This document shows positions 40,812 through 49,736 of a stretch of DNA of 64,000 bases, piece by piece. A program made the position numbers and the translations under genes. The DNA is from Rhodovastum sp963804495. GTDB taxonomy: Bacteria; Pseudomonadota; Alphaproteobacteria; Acetobacterales; Acetobacteraceae. Numbering within the stretch: position 1 is the first letter of the stretch; each line of letters starts with the position of its first letter. Location: NCBI GenBank assembly GCA_963804495.1, contig CAWDQN010000005.1:372001-436000 (forward strand), given 5' to 3'. The notes under the pieces are model-generated. The model ran no database searches. It worked only from the letters and a program-made list of their open reading frames with translations, and was not told where the DNA came from.

Positions 40812-43400
40812 ATGCCGCTTTCCCGCCTGCTCGCTGCCCTCGTTGAGGGCAGCCGGCGCCATGCCGCCCTTGTACTGCTTGGTGCCGCGCTGATCGCCGC
40901 TTTGTCCTTCTGGCTCGCCGCCGCCCGCCTTGGCGTCAGTACCGACACCGACGAGCTGTTCGCCGCTTCGCTTCCCTGGCGCCAGCGGGATCTGGCCTTC
41001 GCCCGCGCCTTCCCGCAGTTCACCGATCTATTGGTGGCGGTGGTGGACGCCGACATCCCCGAGCAGGCCGACCAGACCGCCGCCGCCCTGGCCCAGGCCC
41101 TGGCGCGCGACACCACGCATCTGCGCAGCGTGCGCCGGCCCGACGCCTCCGCGTATCTGGACACCACCGGGTTGCTGTTCCTGGACGAGAAAACCCTGGG
41201 CGGGCTGATGGACCGCACCATCGATGCCCAGCCCTTCCTCGGCCAGCTTGCCGCCGATCCCAGCGCGCGGGGTCTGTTCGCCGCTCTTACGTTGCTTGGC
41301 GTGGGGGTGGAGCGTGGCGAGGCGGCGCTGGGTCCGATCACCCCGGCGCTGGAGGCATTCCGCCGCACCCTCGCCGATGCCGCCGACGGCCGTGCCAGGC
41401 CGCTGTCGTGGGAAACCCTGCTGGCCGGCGGGCTTGCCGATCAGGCGGGGAAATATCGTTTTGTTCTGGCCCAGCCGAAGCTGGACTACGGGGCGCTGCA
41501 ACCGGGCGGCGCCGCGACTCAGGCCATCCGCGAGGCCGCCGCTTCACTGCCCTGGGTGCAGGCCGGGCAGGCGCGGGTGCGCATCACCGGGTCGGTCGCC
41601 CTCGCCGATGAGGAATTCGCGAGCGTCGCCCAGGGTGCCGTGGCCGGCATCATCGGCAGCCTGCTGCTGGTGACGCTATGGCTGATCCTCGCGGTTCGGT
41701 CCTGGCGGCTGATCGTGCCGATCCTGCTCACCCTGGGGCTCGGCCTTACCCTCACCACCGGATTTGCCGCGCTGGCGGTCGGCACCCTGAACCTCGTGTC
41801 GGTCGCTTTCGCCATCCTGTTCGTCGGCACCGCGGTGGATTTTGCCATTCAGTTCTGCGTGCGTTTTCGCGAAATTCGGCTGCATGCGCGCTCCGCCGGG
41901 GCAGCCCTGGTGGCCACCGGGGCGCAGGTCGGCCCGCAAATCCTGGTGGCTGCCGCCGCCATCGCGTGCGGGTTCCTGGCCTTCGTGCCGACGAGTTTCA
42001 ACGGCGTTGCCGAGCTCGGCCTGATCGCCGGCATCGGCATGCTGATCGCCTTCGTCTGCACGCTGGGCTTTCTGCCGGCGGCGCTGACACTGTTCGGGCC
42101 GCGCGACGAGGCGCGCGGCGTGGGCTTCGCCTGGGGCGACCGCGCGGAAGCCTTGCTGGTCCGCGCCCGCCGCCCGGTGCTGGCCGGGTTTCTCGGCCTG
42201 GCGGTCCTTGCCGCGGCGTTGCTGCCACGCCTGATCTTCGACGCCGATCCCCTGCACACCAAGGACCCCACCACCGAGGCGGTCCGCACGCTCGCCGACC
42301 TGATGAGCTCGCCGCTGACCAACCCTTACAGCGTCGACATCCTGGCGCCCGACGAGCCCCAGGCCGACGCCCTGGCGGCGCGGCTGCGCACCCTGTCCCT
42401 GGTGGACGACGCCATCACTCTGTCGAGTTTCGTCCCCGCCGGCCAGCCCGCCAAGCTCGCGCTGGTCGCAGACGCGGCCAGCATCCTCTCGGCGACCCTG
42501 GCGCCGCGTGCGCCGGCGGCCCCGGTGACCGCCGCCGACCTGCGCCTGGCCACCAGGACCGCGCTGTCTGGCATGGAACGGGCGGCGGCGAAACTGCCGC
42601 AAGGCTCGGTCATGGCCGGCGTCGCCGAGGCGATGCGGCGGCTGCTGGCTGCGCCGGATGCGACGCTGATCGCGGCGGATTCGGCGCTCACGCGTTTCCT
42701 GCCGATGCAGCTTGCCCGGCTGCGCACAGCGCTGGCCGCGCATCCGGTGACGTTGGCCGACATCCCGCCGGAGATCAGCCGCGACTGGCGGCTGCCGGAC
42801 GGGCGGGTGCGGGTGCAGGTGACGGCCAAGCCGCAATCCTTCGATTCCCGCGGCCTGCGCGCCTTCGTCACCGAGGTTCGCACACTGGCCCCGGAGGCCG
42901 GGGGCTCGGCCGTCACGATCGTTGCCAGTGCGGACACCATCGTCGGGGCTTTTCGCTCCGCCGCCCTGCTGGCGCTGCTGGCAATCGCGCTCATTCTGGC
43001 GCTGGTGCTGCGCCGGGTGATCGATGTCATGCTGGTGATAGCGCCCTTGCTGCTGTCGGCCTTGCTGACGGCGCTGGCGGCGGTGCTGCTGCCATTGCCG
43101 CTGAACTTCGCCAATGTCATCGCCCTGCCGCTGCTGCTGGGCGTGGGAGTGTCGTTCAACATCTATTTCGTCATGAACTGGCGCGCCGGTGCCGACCGTT
43201 TTCTGGGAACGGCGACGGCGCGGGCGATCGTGTTTTCCGCGCTGACCACCGGCACGGCGTTCGGCTCGCTGGCGCTGTCGGGACATCCGGGCATGGCGAG
43301 CATGGGGGATCTGCTGCTGCTCAGCCTGGGGTGCACGCTGCTGGCGACGCTGCTGTTCGTGCCGACGTTGTTACGGACGTTGTTGGAGATGGCAAAGTAA
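40812..43400 (+). CDS. hpnN: Hopanoid-associated RND transporter HpnN (862 aa)
   Basis: MMPL/RND exporter with a single N-terminal helix, a periplasmic domain beginning LGVSTDTDELFAASLPWRQRDLAFARAFPQF (HpnN hallmark), a five-helix bundle containing FVGTAVDFAIQFCVRFREI, a second periplasmic domain and a second five-helix bundle (VIALPLLLGVGVSFNIYFVMNWRAG). HpnN moves hopanoids from the inner to the outer membrane. No other hpn genes are in the window. An intrinsic-terminator-like repeat follows the gene. Confidence 0.93.
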   Translation: MPLSRLLAALVEGSRRHAALVLLGAALIAALSFWLAAARLGVSTDTDELFAASLPWRQRDLAFARAFPQFTDLLVAVVDADIPEQADQTAAALAQALARDTTHLRSVRRPDASAYLDTTGLLFLDEKTLGGLMDRTIDAQPFLGQLAADPSARGLFAALTLLGVGVERGEAALGPITPALEAFRRTLADAADGRARPLSWETLLAGGLADQAGKYRFVLAQPKLDYGALQPGGAATQAIREAAASLPWVQAGQARVRITGSVALADEEFASVAQGAVAGIIGSLLLVTLWLILAVRSWRLIVPILLTLGLGLTLTTGFAALAVGTLNLVSVAFAILFVGTAVDFAIQFCVRFREIRLHARSAGAALVATGAQVGPQILVAAAAIACGFLAFVPTSFNGVAELGLIAGIGMLIAFVCTLGFLPAALTLFGPRDEARGVGFAWGDRAEALLVRARRPVLAGFLGLAVLAAALLPRLIFDADPLHTKDPTTEAVRTLADLMSSPLTNPYSVDILAPDEPQADALAARLRTLSLVDDAITLSSFVPAGQPAKLALVADAASILSATLAPRAPAAPVTAADLRLATRTALSGMERAAAKLPQGSVMAGVAEAMRRLLAAPDATLIAADSALTRFLPMQLARLRTALAAHPVTLADIPPEISRDWRLPDGRVRVQVTAKPQSFDSRGLRAFVTEVRTLAPEAGGSAVTIVASADTIVGAFRSAALLALLAIALILALVLRRVIDVMLVIAPLLLSALLTALAAVLLPLPLNFANVIALPLLLGVGVSFNIYFVMNWRAGADRFLGTATARAIVFSALTTGTAFGSLALSGHPGMASMGDLLLLSLGCTLLATLLFVPTLLRTLLEMAK

Positions 43401-43412
43401 CGGAATGAAGAC

Positions 43413-43438
43413 CAGGGCAGAGCCCTGGCCTTTTTTTC
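43413..43438 (+). terminator. Intrinsic terminator formed by a REP-like element
   Basis: CCAGGGCAGAGCCCTGG (43413-43429) followed by CCTTTTTTT is a textbook Rho-independent terminator 12 bases after the hpnN stop. It is made from the same palindrome core as the dispersed REP-like family (copy 5). Confidence 0.8.
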
Positions 43439-43440
43439 CA

Positions 43441-43902
43441 TCAGTGCATGTGCATATGATCCATGGAAGTGGGCGCGGCGGAAGCGCCCGCCGCCGCCAC
43501 CGTCACCGTTACCGTCACCGCCGGCTCGGTGGCAAAGTTGAGGGTCAGCGGAAAGCTCTCGCCCGGCTTCAACTGTTGCTTCAGTCCGGTCAGCATCAGG
43601 TGGTAGCCGCCGGGGGCGAGCGTCACTTTCTTGCCCGGCTCCAGTGGCAGGCCGCTTTCCAACTCGCGCATGCGCATGACGCCGTTATCGTGCACGATTT
43701 CATGCACCTCGACCTTGGCGGCGACCGGCGTGCTGGCGCCGGTGAGCCGGTCGGCCGTGCCGGCGGTGAGGGTGGCGTAGGCGGCGCCGTTTTCGGCGTG
43801 CTCGGCGGTGGCGCGCGCCCAGGGCTGTTCGACCGTGACGGTCTGTGCCCGGGCGGACGGGGCGGCGAGCAGAATGGCAGCGACGAGGATCGATAAACGC
43901 AT
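43441..43902 (-). CDS. Periplasmic copper chaperone PCu(A)C (153 aa)
   Basis: Signal peptide MRLSILVAAILLAAPSARA, then the PCuAC domain: PWARATAEHAENGAAYATL, VEVHEIVHDNGVMRMRELESGLPL and GGYHLMLTGLK hold the His/Met copper ligands. The C-terminus ends with a Met/His tail (SMDHMHMH), another likely Cu site. The family delivers Cu(I) to the CuA centre of cytochrome oxidase. An upstream DUF2946 gene on the same strand supports a copper role. Confidence 0.92.
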   Translation of the reverse strand: MRLSILVAAILLAAPSARAQTVTVEQPWARATAEHAENGAAYATLTAGTADRLTGASTPVAAKVEVHEIVHDNGVMRMRELESGLPLEPGKKVTLAPGGYHLMLTGLKQQLKPGESFPLTLNFATEPAVTVTVTVAAAGASAAPTSMDHMHMH

Positions 43903-43961
43903 AGGAGGCTCCTGGCAGGACAGGCTGCGGATCGCAGCGGGATCGGACGACAACGGAGGGG

Positions 43962-44342
43962 TCAGCCGATGTCCTGAGGTGGCGCGCGGGAGGCGTAGGG
44001 AGGGGGCGGGCGGGGCGCGCGGTCGGCCGGTTCAGCCGCGCACCGGGCGACGACGGCATGCACGGGCGGCGGCAGAGAAGGCGGCTCCGGCGGCAGCAGC
44101 AGCGGCACCGGTCCGGGCTGGCAGGCCGGGCACGTCATGTGGTTGTGCCGGGGCGGCGGGATTCCCGGGTCGCCGCGGCCGGGGCCGCACAGCCCGGCCG
44201 GCATCGCAAACGGGTCGTCGGGCGGCGCAGTCCAGGCCGGCGGCGGGGCGGTCTGCAGCAGGAGCAGCGTGAACGCCGCCAGCAGAGCGGCGCGCAGACG
44301 GCACATGCGGGCAGGGCGCCGAGGCGACATGCAACCGCGCAT
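43962..44342 (-). CDS. DUF2946-like small secreted protein (about 126 aa)
   Basis: After an N-terminal hydrophobic segment (LRAALLAAFTLLLLQTAPPP) come MTCPACQPGP, a proline-rich stretch and the C-terminal YASRAPP, all seen in DUF2946 proteins associated with copper genes. The CPAC pair may bind metal. The start is uncertain (44342 or 44330); no strong ribosome site. It ends 59 bases upstream of the copper chaperone start, so the two may be an operon. Confidence 0.6.
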   Translation of the reverse strand: MRGCMSPRRPARMCRLRAALLAAFTLLLLQTAPPPAWTAPPDDPFAMPAGLCGPGRGDPGIPPPRHNHMTCPACQPGPVPLLLPPEPPSLPPPVHAVVARCAAEPADRAPRPPPPYASRAPPQDIG

Positions 44343-44531
44343 AGCAGAGGCGGCGCGCATCGCGAACCGGCAAAGCGCGGCAGGCCGGTGCCTGCGGCAG
44401 TCAGGACCGGCGCTGCGGGGTGGAGCATCCATGCGTGCCGATATCGTACCGGGGGGCAGCGAATTTTCCTGGTGTGCCAGCCCGGCTCCAGGCGTTAGGC
44501 TGCGCCCATACCGGAACGGGACACATCGGTC

Positions 44532-46022
44532 ATGTCGCTCGCACGCCGGCTTGCCATGTCCCTGCTTGTCCTGGTTCCCCTGGCTGCCCGCGCCGACGAG
44601 ACCCTGGACGCGGCGGCGCTGCAGGCGCAGCTTCGCGACTGGGTGGCCGGGCTGATGGGTCCGGGCGCCGCTCCGTCAAGCCATGAAGTGCAGGTGACGG
44701 CGGCCGGCGATGATCTTCGGTTCGAACTGCCGGTGGCGGGCCCGGTCGGAAGCACCGGCTGGCGGCTGAGCGGCGATCCGGTGATCGCCATGGCCAAGCC
44801 GTTGGACGGCGGACTCTGGGCGATCAAATCGCTGCGCCTGCCCACACCTCTGCGCGCCGAGCAGGACCGGCCGCCCGGCGGCAGGCCGCGCGACTGGCGG
44901 CTGACGCTGGCCGAGCAGACCATCAGCGGCCAGTTCGATCCCGGCCTCACGACCGGCTCCAGCCTCGCGGCCACGTTGCGCGGATTTGCCCTGGCCTCGC
45001 CAACCGGGGACGACGGCACGCAGACCACCCGGTTCGACCGGTACACCTGGATCGGCGGCTGGAAGCCGGGCAGCGAGGGGCGGGTGACCGTCACCGGCGA
45101 GGGCAAAGGGGAGAACCTGAGCATCCTCACCGATGGCCCCGGCCTGTTCGAGCGGGTGAGCGTCACCGCCGCCGCGCTGCGCAACAGCATGCGGGTGGAC
45201 CGGCTTTCATTCGAGCGTCTCGGTGCCGCGGTGCGCGGCATGATGGCGCTGCTGCCCGGCGCCGCGCCGGGTCCCGACGCCGCCGGAGCGGCGGAGTCCT
45301 TTTCGCCGCAGGATCGCGCCCGCTTGCGCGACCTGGTGCTGGCGGTGCGCGACCTGCTGGGCGGCGCCCGGCAGGAGACGACGCTGGATCATCTGCGCTT
45401 CGAGATCGGCGGCCAAGGCGGCACGGTGGCCAGCGTCAGCTTCGGCGGCGCGGCGGCGGCGACCAACGGGATTGCGGAGGTGTCGATGCGGCTGTCGGTC
45501 GACGGGGTCGATGTGCCGGCGGTCCGGCAGGGCCCGTTGCGCGACTACCTGCCGCGCCATCTCACGCTGGCGCCGCGCGTGTCCGGCATTCCGGCCGACG
45601 AACTGGCCTCGCTGCTGCTGCGCGCGCTTGACGGCGACGACCCGCAACTGCTGCAGGCCGAGGCATTCAACGTGCTCGGCAAGTCGCCCTTGAAGGCCGG
45701 ATTCGACGACATGGTGCTGGATCTCGGCGCCGCGGTGGTGAAGGCAAGCGGGACCGTAACCATCGGCGCGTCGGACGACATTGCCGGCACGGCCCGTATT
45801 GTCGCCACCGGCCTGGACGGGTTGATCCGCCGCGCCGACACGGTGCCGGATTTGCGCGGCGTGGCCCCGGTGCTGCTGCTGCTCAAGGGCATCGGCGAGC
45901 AGAAGGGCGATGCCACGACCTGGAAGATCGTTTATGCGGATGGCCAGGCTGCGGTGAACGGAACCGACCTGAGCACGCTGCTGATGGCACCGTCGGAGCG
46001 CCGGCGCGACCGCAAGCCCTAG
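44532..46022 (+). CDS. Secreted protein of unknown function (496 aa)
   Basis: Signal peptide (MSLARRLAMSLLVLVPLAARA) followed by a long, mostly beta-strand protein without recognised motifs; a coiled segment lies near residues 255-285 (SFSPQDRARLRDLVLAVRDLL). Composition and pattern recall periplasmic DUF945/DUF2125-like proteins. This is only a resemblance. It appears to be a single-gene unit. Confidence 0.65.
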   Translation: MSLARRLAMSLLVLVPLAARADETLDAAALQAQLRDWVAGLMGPGAAPSSHEVQVTAAGDDLRFELPVAGPVGSTGWRLSGDPVIAMAKPLDGGLWAIKSLRLPTPLRAEQDRPPGGRPRDWRLTLAEQTISGQFDPGLTTGSSLAATLRGFALASPTGDDGTQTTRFDRYTWIGGWKPGSEGRVTVTGEGKGENLSILTDGPGLFERVSVTAAALRNSMRVDRLSFERLGAAVRGMMALLPGAAPGPDAAGAAESFSPQDRARLRDLVLAVRDLLGGARQETTLDHLRFEIGGQGGTVASVSFGGAAAATNGIAEVSMRLSVDGVDVPAVRQGPLRDYLPRHLTLAPRVSGIPADELASLLLRALDGDDPQLLQAEAFNVLGKSPLKAGFDDMVLDLGAAVVKASGTVTIGASDDIAGTARIVATGLDGLIRRADTVPDLRGVAPVLLLLKGIGEQKGDATTWKIVYADGQAAVNGTDLSTLLMAPSERRRDRKP

Positions 46023-46064
46023 CCTGATCCCTGCGGCAGAGCGTTTGCGTCGGTCGTGGCGGGG

Positions 46065-46715
46065 TCAGGCCTGTTTCAGTGCCAGCGCCGCCATGGTGGC
46101 GCCGCAGGCGGCCCCCAGATAGGCGCCGGCCACAATGTCGCCGAGGAAATGGTAATTGGCGCCGATCAGGCCGATCGCCACCAGGAACACCGGCAGCGCC
46201 CATAGCGGCCGCAGGCGCGGGTAGGCGCAGGCCAGCACCATCATCGCGGCGGCGATGATGGTGGTGTGACCCGAAGGGAACGACGACCAGCCGGTGCCGC
46301 CATGAAACGGAAAGAAGCCGAACACGCCATCCTTGATCCAGGACGGATTGTTGTTGGTCCAGGTTTCCGGCCAGGTGCGGCCGAAGGCATATTTCAACTG
46401 CTCCTTCAGGGCCCAGGAGACGAAGGCGGCGAGGCACGCCACCACCACGGCGCGGCCGACCCGTCCGGGCCGCCAGCCGAGCAGCCAGGCGACGCCCGCG
46501 GCGGCGAGAACGACCGCCGACAAGGTCAGCAGCACTTCCGAAATCCTGGTCAGCGCGACGATTATCGCTATTCCACGGGTGGACGCGGCCGCCCAGGACG
46601 AGACCGGCCGATCCAGCAGCAGCACAGTGAGCGGCACCAGCACGACACAGGACAGCGCCACCCATCGGGCGGTGCGGCGTGCCTCGCCCAGGGCATTCAT
46701 GTCGTACTGATCCAT
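46065..46715 (-). CDS. PAP2 family membrane phosphatase (216 aa)
   Basis: Five to six helices with the three acid-phosphatase motifs: KYAFGRTWPE (KX6RP variant), SSFPSGHTT and NYHFLGDIVAGAYLG (SRX5HX3D-like; the Ser-Arg pair is replaced by Asn-Tyr). The family dephosphorylates lipid phosphates such as undecaprenyl pyrophosphate or phosphatidylglycerophosphate. The start at 46715 (MDQYDMNALG) is chosen over an upstream ATG at 46772 that lacks similarity. Confidence 0.85.
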   Translation of the reverse strand: MDQYDMNALGEARRTARWVALSCVVLVPLTVLLLDRPVSSWAAASTRGIAIIVALTRISEVLLTLSAVVLAAAGVAWLLGWRPGRVGRAVVVACLAAFVSWALKEQLKYAFGRTWPETWTNNNPSWIKDGVFGFFPFHGGTGWSSFPSGHTTIIAAAMMVLACAYPRLRPLWALPVFLVAIGLIGANYHFLGDIVAGAYLGAACGATMAALALKQA

Positions 46716-46796
46716 TGCTGTCAGCTTCCGTCCATTTTGAATGCGCGGCAGGCTAGCCGGCAATCCGTGCATGGTGAAGCCGATACCGAAGCAATG

Positions 46797-46874
46797 GGGT
46801 CAAGGGGCTATTCGTCCCGTCGCGCGAAGGCGCGCTGCGCGTTGGGGCGGGTCCAGGGCAGAGCCCTGACCTTT
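46797..46874. repeat. REP-like palindromic element, copy 6 (long form)
   Basis: GGGGTCAAGGGGCTATTCGT, CCCGTCGCGCGAAGGCGCGC, then GCGCGTTGGGGCGG and GTCCAGGGCAGAGCCCTGAC. This is the long form of the family in the opposite orientation to copy 4. It lies between the PAP2 start and the cheR stop. Confidence 0.7.
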
Positions 46875-46884
46875 CGTGCTTCCT

Positions 46885-47733
46885 TTACGCAACCACCCGC
46901 TCCCGAGCCGCACCCGTCCTGGCCCCCGCCAATTCATACACCCCATGATCCGATCCCGACGGCACGAACCGGTCGGTAATGCCCAGCACCGTTTCCGCCC
47001 CGCCCAGATACAGCAACCCATCCGGCGCAAGCTGCCGCGCGATCGATTCCAGCACCCGGGCCTTGGTTGGCTGGTCGAAATAGATCAGTACGTTGCGGCA
47101 GAACACCACATCGAACTGCCCCAGCGGACGCAAATCGCCCAGCAAATTCCATTCGCGAAAACTCGCCATGCCGCGGATGGCGTCGGCCAGCCGCCAGTGG
47201 GCGCCTTCCTTGCGGAAATACTTGGCCAACATTTGCATCGGCAGGCCGCGCTGGATTTCGAACTGGGTGTAAATACCCTCGCGCGCCCGCGCCAGCGGCT
47301 CGCGGGCGATGTCGGTGCCGATGATTTCCACGTCACGCCCGGCCAGGGAAGTGCGGCTTTCGGCGACCAGGATGGCGAGCGAATATGCTTCCTGTCCCAT
47401 GCTGGCCGCCGCCGACCAGATGCGCAGCTTCGCCCCGGAAGGGCGCGCCGCGTGCAGCCGCGGCAGTGCCTGGGTGCGCATATGCGTGAACGGCCGGTCG
47501 TCGCGGAAGAAAAATGTTTCGTTGGTGGTCATTGCCTCGACCACCTCGCGCGCCAGCACTGTCTGCGCCGGGCTGCGCAGCCGGTCCGCCAGAGCATCAA
47601 GGCCGGCCAGCCCGTCGCGCTTGACCAGCGGTGCCAACCTGGTTTCCAGCAGGTAGACCTTGTCCTGACTGATCGCCAGACCCGAGCCGGCGCGCAGCAC
47701 GGCGGCGAAGACATCGAAGCTCTGCGGCGTCAT
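46885..47733 (-). CDS. cheR: Chemotaxis protein-glutamate methyltransferase CheR (282 aa)
   Basis: SAM-dependent methylation of chemoreceptor glutamates. The CheR N-terminal helical domain leads to EVVEAMTTNETFFFRDDRPF, SAM motif IWSAAASMGQEAYSLAI, IIGTDIAREPLARAREGIYTQFE and FDVVFCRNVLIYFD. The ATG at 47733 overlaps the cheB stop (ATGA). It is the last gene of the cheAWYBR operon. Confidence 0.94.
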   Translation of the reverse strand: MTPQSFDVFAAVLRAGSGLAISQDKVYLLETRLAPLVKRDGLAGLDALADRLRSPAQTVLAREVVEAMTTNETFFFRDDRPFTHMRTQALPRLHAARPSGAKLRIWSAAASMGQEAYSLAILVAESRTSLAGRDVEIIGTDIAREPLARAREGIYTQFEIQRGLPMQMLAKYFRKEGAHWRLADAIRGMASFREWNLLGDLRPLGQFDVVFCRNVLIYFDQPTKARVLESIARQLAPDGLLYLGGAETVLGITDRFVPSGSDHGVYELAGARTGAARERVVA

Positions 47734-48866
47734 GCGCGCGCCCCCGGACCGGCGCGCAGGGTGGCGCGGCCGAGCAGTTCCAGCACGCAAGGTGCGAGCG
47801 CGGGCAGCGGCAGCACGCGATGACACAGCCCGGCCACCGCGATGGCACCGGGCATGCCCCACACCACGCTGGTCGCCTCGTCCTGTGCCAGCGCCGCCCC
47901 GCCGGCCTCGACCACCGCGCGGGTGCCCTCGCGGCCGTCATGGCCCATGCCGGTCAGCATCACCACCAGCACCCGCCCGCCGCAGGAAGCGGCGGCGCTG
48001 CGCAGCATGGGATCGACCGACGGGCGGCAGAAATTCTCCGCCGGCCCGTCCGACAGGCGTGCCCGCAGCGCGCCGGGCTTGCCGTCCACCAGCAGATGCC
48101 GGTCGCCGCGGGCCAGCAGGATCCGGCCGGGCAGCAATTCGTCGGTGTCGCGCGCCTCGGCGCAGGGCAGGCCGCCCAGCCTTGTCAAATGCTCGGCCAG
48201 AATTGGGGTGAAGGTGGCGGGCATGTGCTGGGTGATCACCACTGGCACCGATACCGCGCTGCCCAGGCCCTGCACCAGGGTGAACAGCGCCTGCGGGCCG
48301 CCGGTCGAGCTGCCCACGGCGAGCAGCAGCGGCGCCTCGCGCCCGGCCGGACGGAAACCGGTCGCCGGCGGACGCGCAGGCGTGGCGGGCGCGGACTCGC
48401 GCCGGCGCAGCCGGGTCAGGCCCTTTATCTTGGCCAGCAGCTCGCGCCGGAAACTGTCGTCGGCGATGGCGGCGACCGAGGGCTTGGGCACGTAGTCGGC
48501 CGCTCCCAGGCGCAGCGCCTGCAAGGCGATGTCGGCGCCGCGCGTGGTCAGCGTGCTGGCCATCACCACCCGCAGGCCCGGATCGGCGCGCAGCAACAGC
48601 GGCAGCGCCGTCATGCCGTCCATCACCGGCATTTCGATGTCGAGCACGGCCACGTCGAAGCGCTCGCGCAGCACCGCCTCCAGCGCCTGTTGGCCGTTGG
48701 CCACCCGCGCCACCACCCGCACCGCGGGGTCGCCGTCCAGCATGCGGCCGATGGCGGCGCGGATGACGGCGGAATCGTCGCACAGCAGCACGCGCGCCGC
48801 CTCGTCGGGCGGGGCTGACGGGTCTTTCGTGGTCATGGCGGGCGGGGCAGGGGCGAGCAGCGCCAT
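47730..48866 (-). CDS. cheB: Chemotaxis response regulator methylesterase CheB (378 aa)
   Basis: An N-terminal receiver domain (VLLCDDSAVIRAAIG; phospho-Asp in VAVLDIEMPVMDG) is joined to a methylesterase domain with the Ser in AVGSSTGGPQAL, His in ITQHMPATFT and Asp in MLTGMGHDGREG. It demethylates or deamidates receptors. The ATG at 48866 overlaps the cheY stop (TGATG); a GTG just upstream is the alternative. Confidence 0.94.
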   Translation of the reverse strand: MALLAPAPPAMTTKDPSAPPDEAARVLLCDDSAVIRAAIGRMLDGDPAVRVVARVANGQQALEAVLRERFDVAVLDIEMPVMDGMTALPLLLRADPGLRVVMASTLTTRGADIALQALRLGAADYVPKPSVAAIADDSFRRELLAKIKGLTRLRRRESAPATPARPPATGFRPAGREAPLLLAVGSSTGGPQALFTLVQGLGSAVSVPVVITQHMPATFTPILAEHLTRLGGLPCAEARDTDELLPGRILLARGDRHLLVDGKPGALRARLSDGPAENFCRPSVDPMLRSAAASCGGRVLVVMLTGMGHDGREGTRAVVEAGGAALAQDEATSVVWGMPGAIAVAGLCHRVLPLPALAPCVLELLGRATLRAGPGARA

Positions 48867-49237
48867 CACAGCAGGCCGACCTGGCCGAACTTGCCCATCA
48901 GGATTTCGTCATCGAATGGCTTCATGATGAATTCCTGCGCCCCGTGCTCAATCGCCTGTTCGACGAAACTCATTTCAGTCTCGGTGGTACAGAACACCAC
49001 CGGCGGGCTGGGACCGAACTCGCGGCGGAGCGCCTTGAGGAACTCGATGCCGTTCATCACCGGCATGTTCCAGTCGAGCAGCACGCAATCTGGCAGTTCG
49101 GCGCGGCAGCACGCCAGCGCCTCGCTGCCGTCCGCGGCTTCGCGGATGGCGAAGCCGTGGCCTTCCAGGATGCGGCGCGCGACCTTGCGCACCACGCGGC
49201 TGTCGTCCACCACCAGGCAGGTTCGGGCGGGCGCCAT
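48866..49237 (-). CDS. cheY: Single-domain response regulator CheY (123 aa)
   Basis: Complete receiver domain: acidic pair VVDDSRVVRK, phospho-acceptor Asp55 in CVLLDWNMPVMNG, conserved Thr in VVFCTTETEM and Lys in FIMKPFDDE. It is set between cheW and cheB, as in typical alphaproteobacterial che operons. Confidence 0.94.
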   Translation of the reverse strand: MAPARTCLVVDDSRVVRKVARRILEGHGFAIREAADGSEALACCRAELPDCVLLDWNMPVMNGIEFLKALRREFGPSPPVVFCTTETEMSFVEQAIEHGAQEFIMKPFDDEILMGKFGQVGLL

Positions 49238-49241
49238 CGGC

Positions 49242-49721
49242 TCAGCCCTCCTGCGCGAGCGCCAGCACGCGGGCCACGTCCAGCACCACCATCAGCCGGT
49301 CCTGCAGCCGGTGAATGCCCACGCTGTGCGCCGCCCATGAGGGCGGCAGGGTGGGCGGGTTGCGCTCGAACGTGTCAGCCGGCAGGCTGAGCACTTCGCT
49401 GACCTGGTCGACCAGCAGCGCATACAGTTCGCTGCCCTGCTCGGCGACCACCGACATGCGCGGCGTGCCGGGCGGCGCGTCCTCCAGGCCTAGCCGGCGG
49501 CGCAGGTCGATCGCGGTGACGATCCGCCCGCGCAGATTCAGGCTGCCGGCGATTTCGCCCGGCGCCAGCGGAATGCGGGTGATCACCTGTTCGCCCAGCA
49601 CGTCACGCACGGCCTGCACCGGCACGCCGCACAACTGGTCCGCGACGGTGAGCGTCACGAACACCCGGTCATCGCCGCCGGCCGAGGTTTCGGCCGGCCG
49701 TTCGAGCACTGTCGTTGCCAT
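49242..49721 (-). CDS. cheW: Chemotaxis coupling protein CheW (159 aa)
   Basis: CheW SH3-like fold: FVTLTVADQLCGVPVQAVRDVL, IPLAPGEIAGSLNLRGRIVTAIDLRRRLGL and YALLVDQVSEVLSLPADTFERNPPTLPP. It links chemoreceptors to CheA. It starts 15 bases after the cheA stop. Confidence 0.93.
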   Translation of the reverse strand: MATTVLERPAETSAGGDDRVFVTLTVADQLCGVPVQAVRDVLGEQVITRIPLAPGEIAGSLNLRGRIVTAIDLRRRLGLEDAPPGTPRMSVVAEQGSELYALLVDQVSEVLSLPADTFERNPPTLPPSWAAHSVGIHRLQDRLMVVLDVARVLALAQEG

Positions 49722-49736
49722 GCTGTCCTCTGCCCT

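Noticed and set aside
40537..40893. A 118-codon frame between pufA and hpnN
   Set aside because: It overlaps the hpnN start, shows no motif or ribosome site, and has composition like other non-coding frames here.
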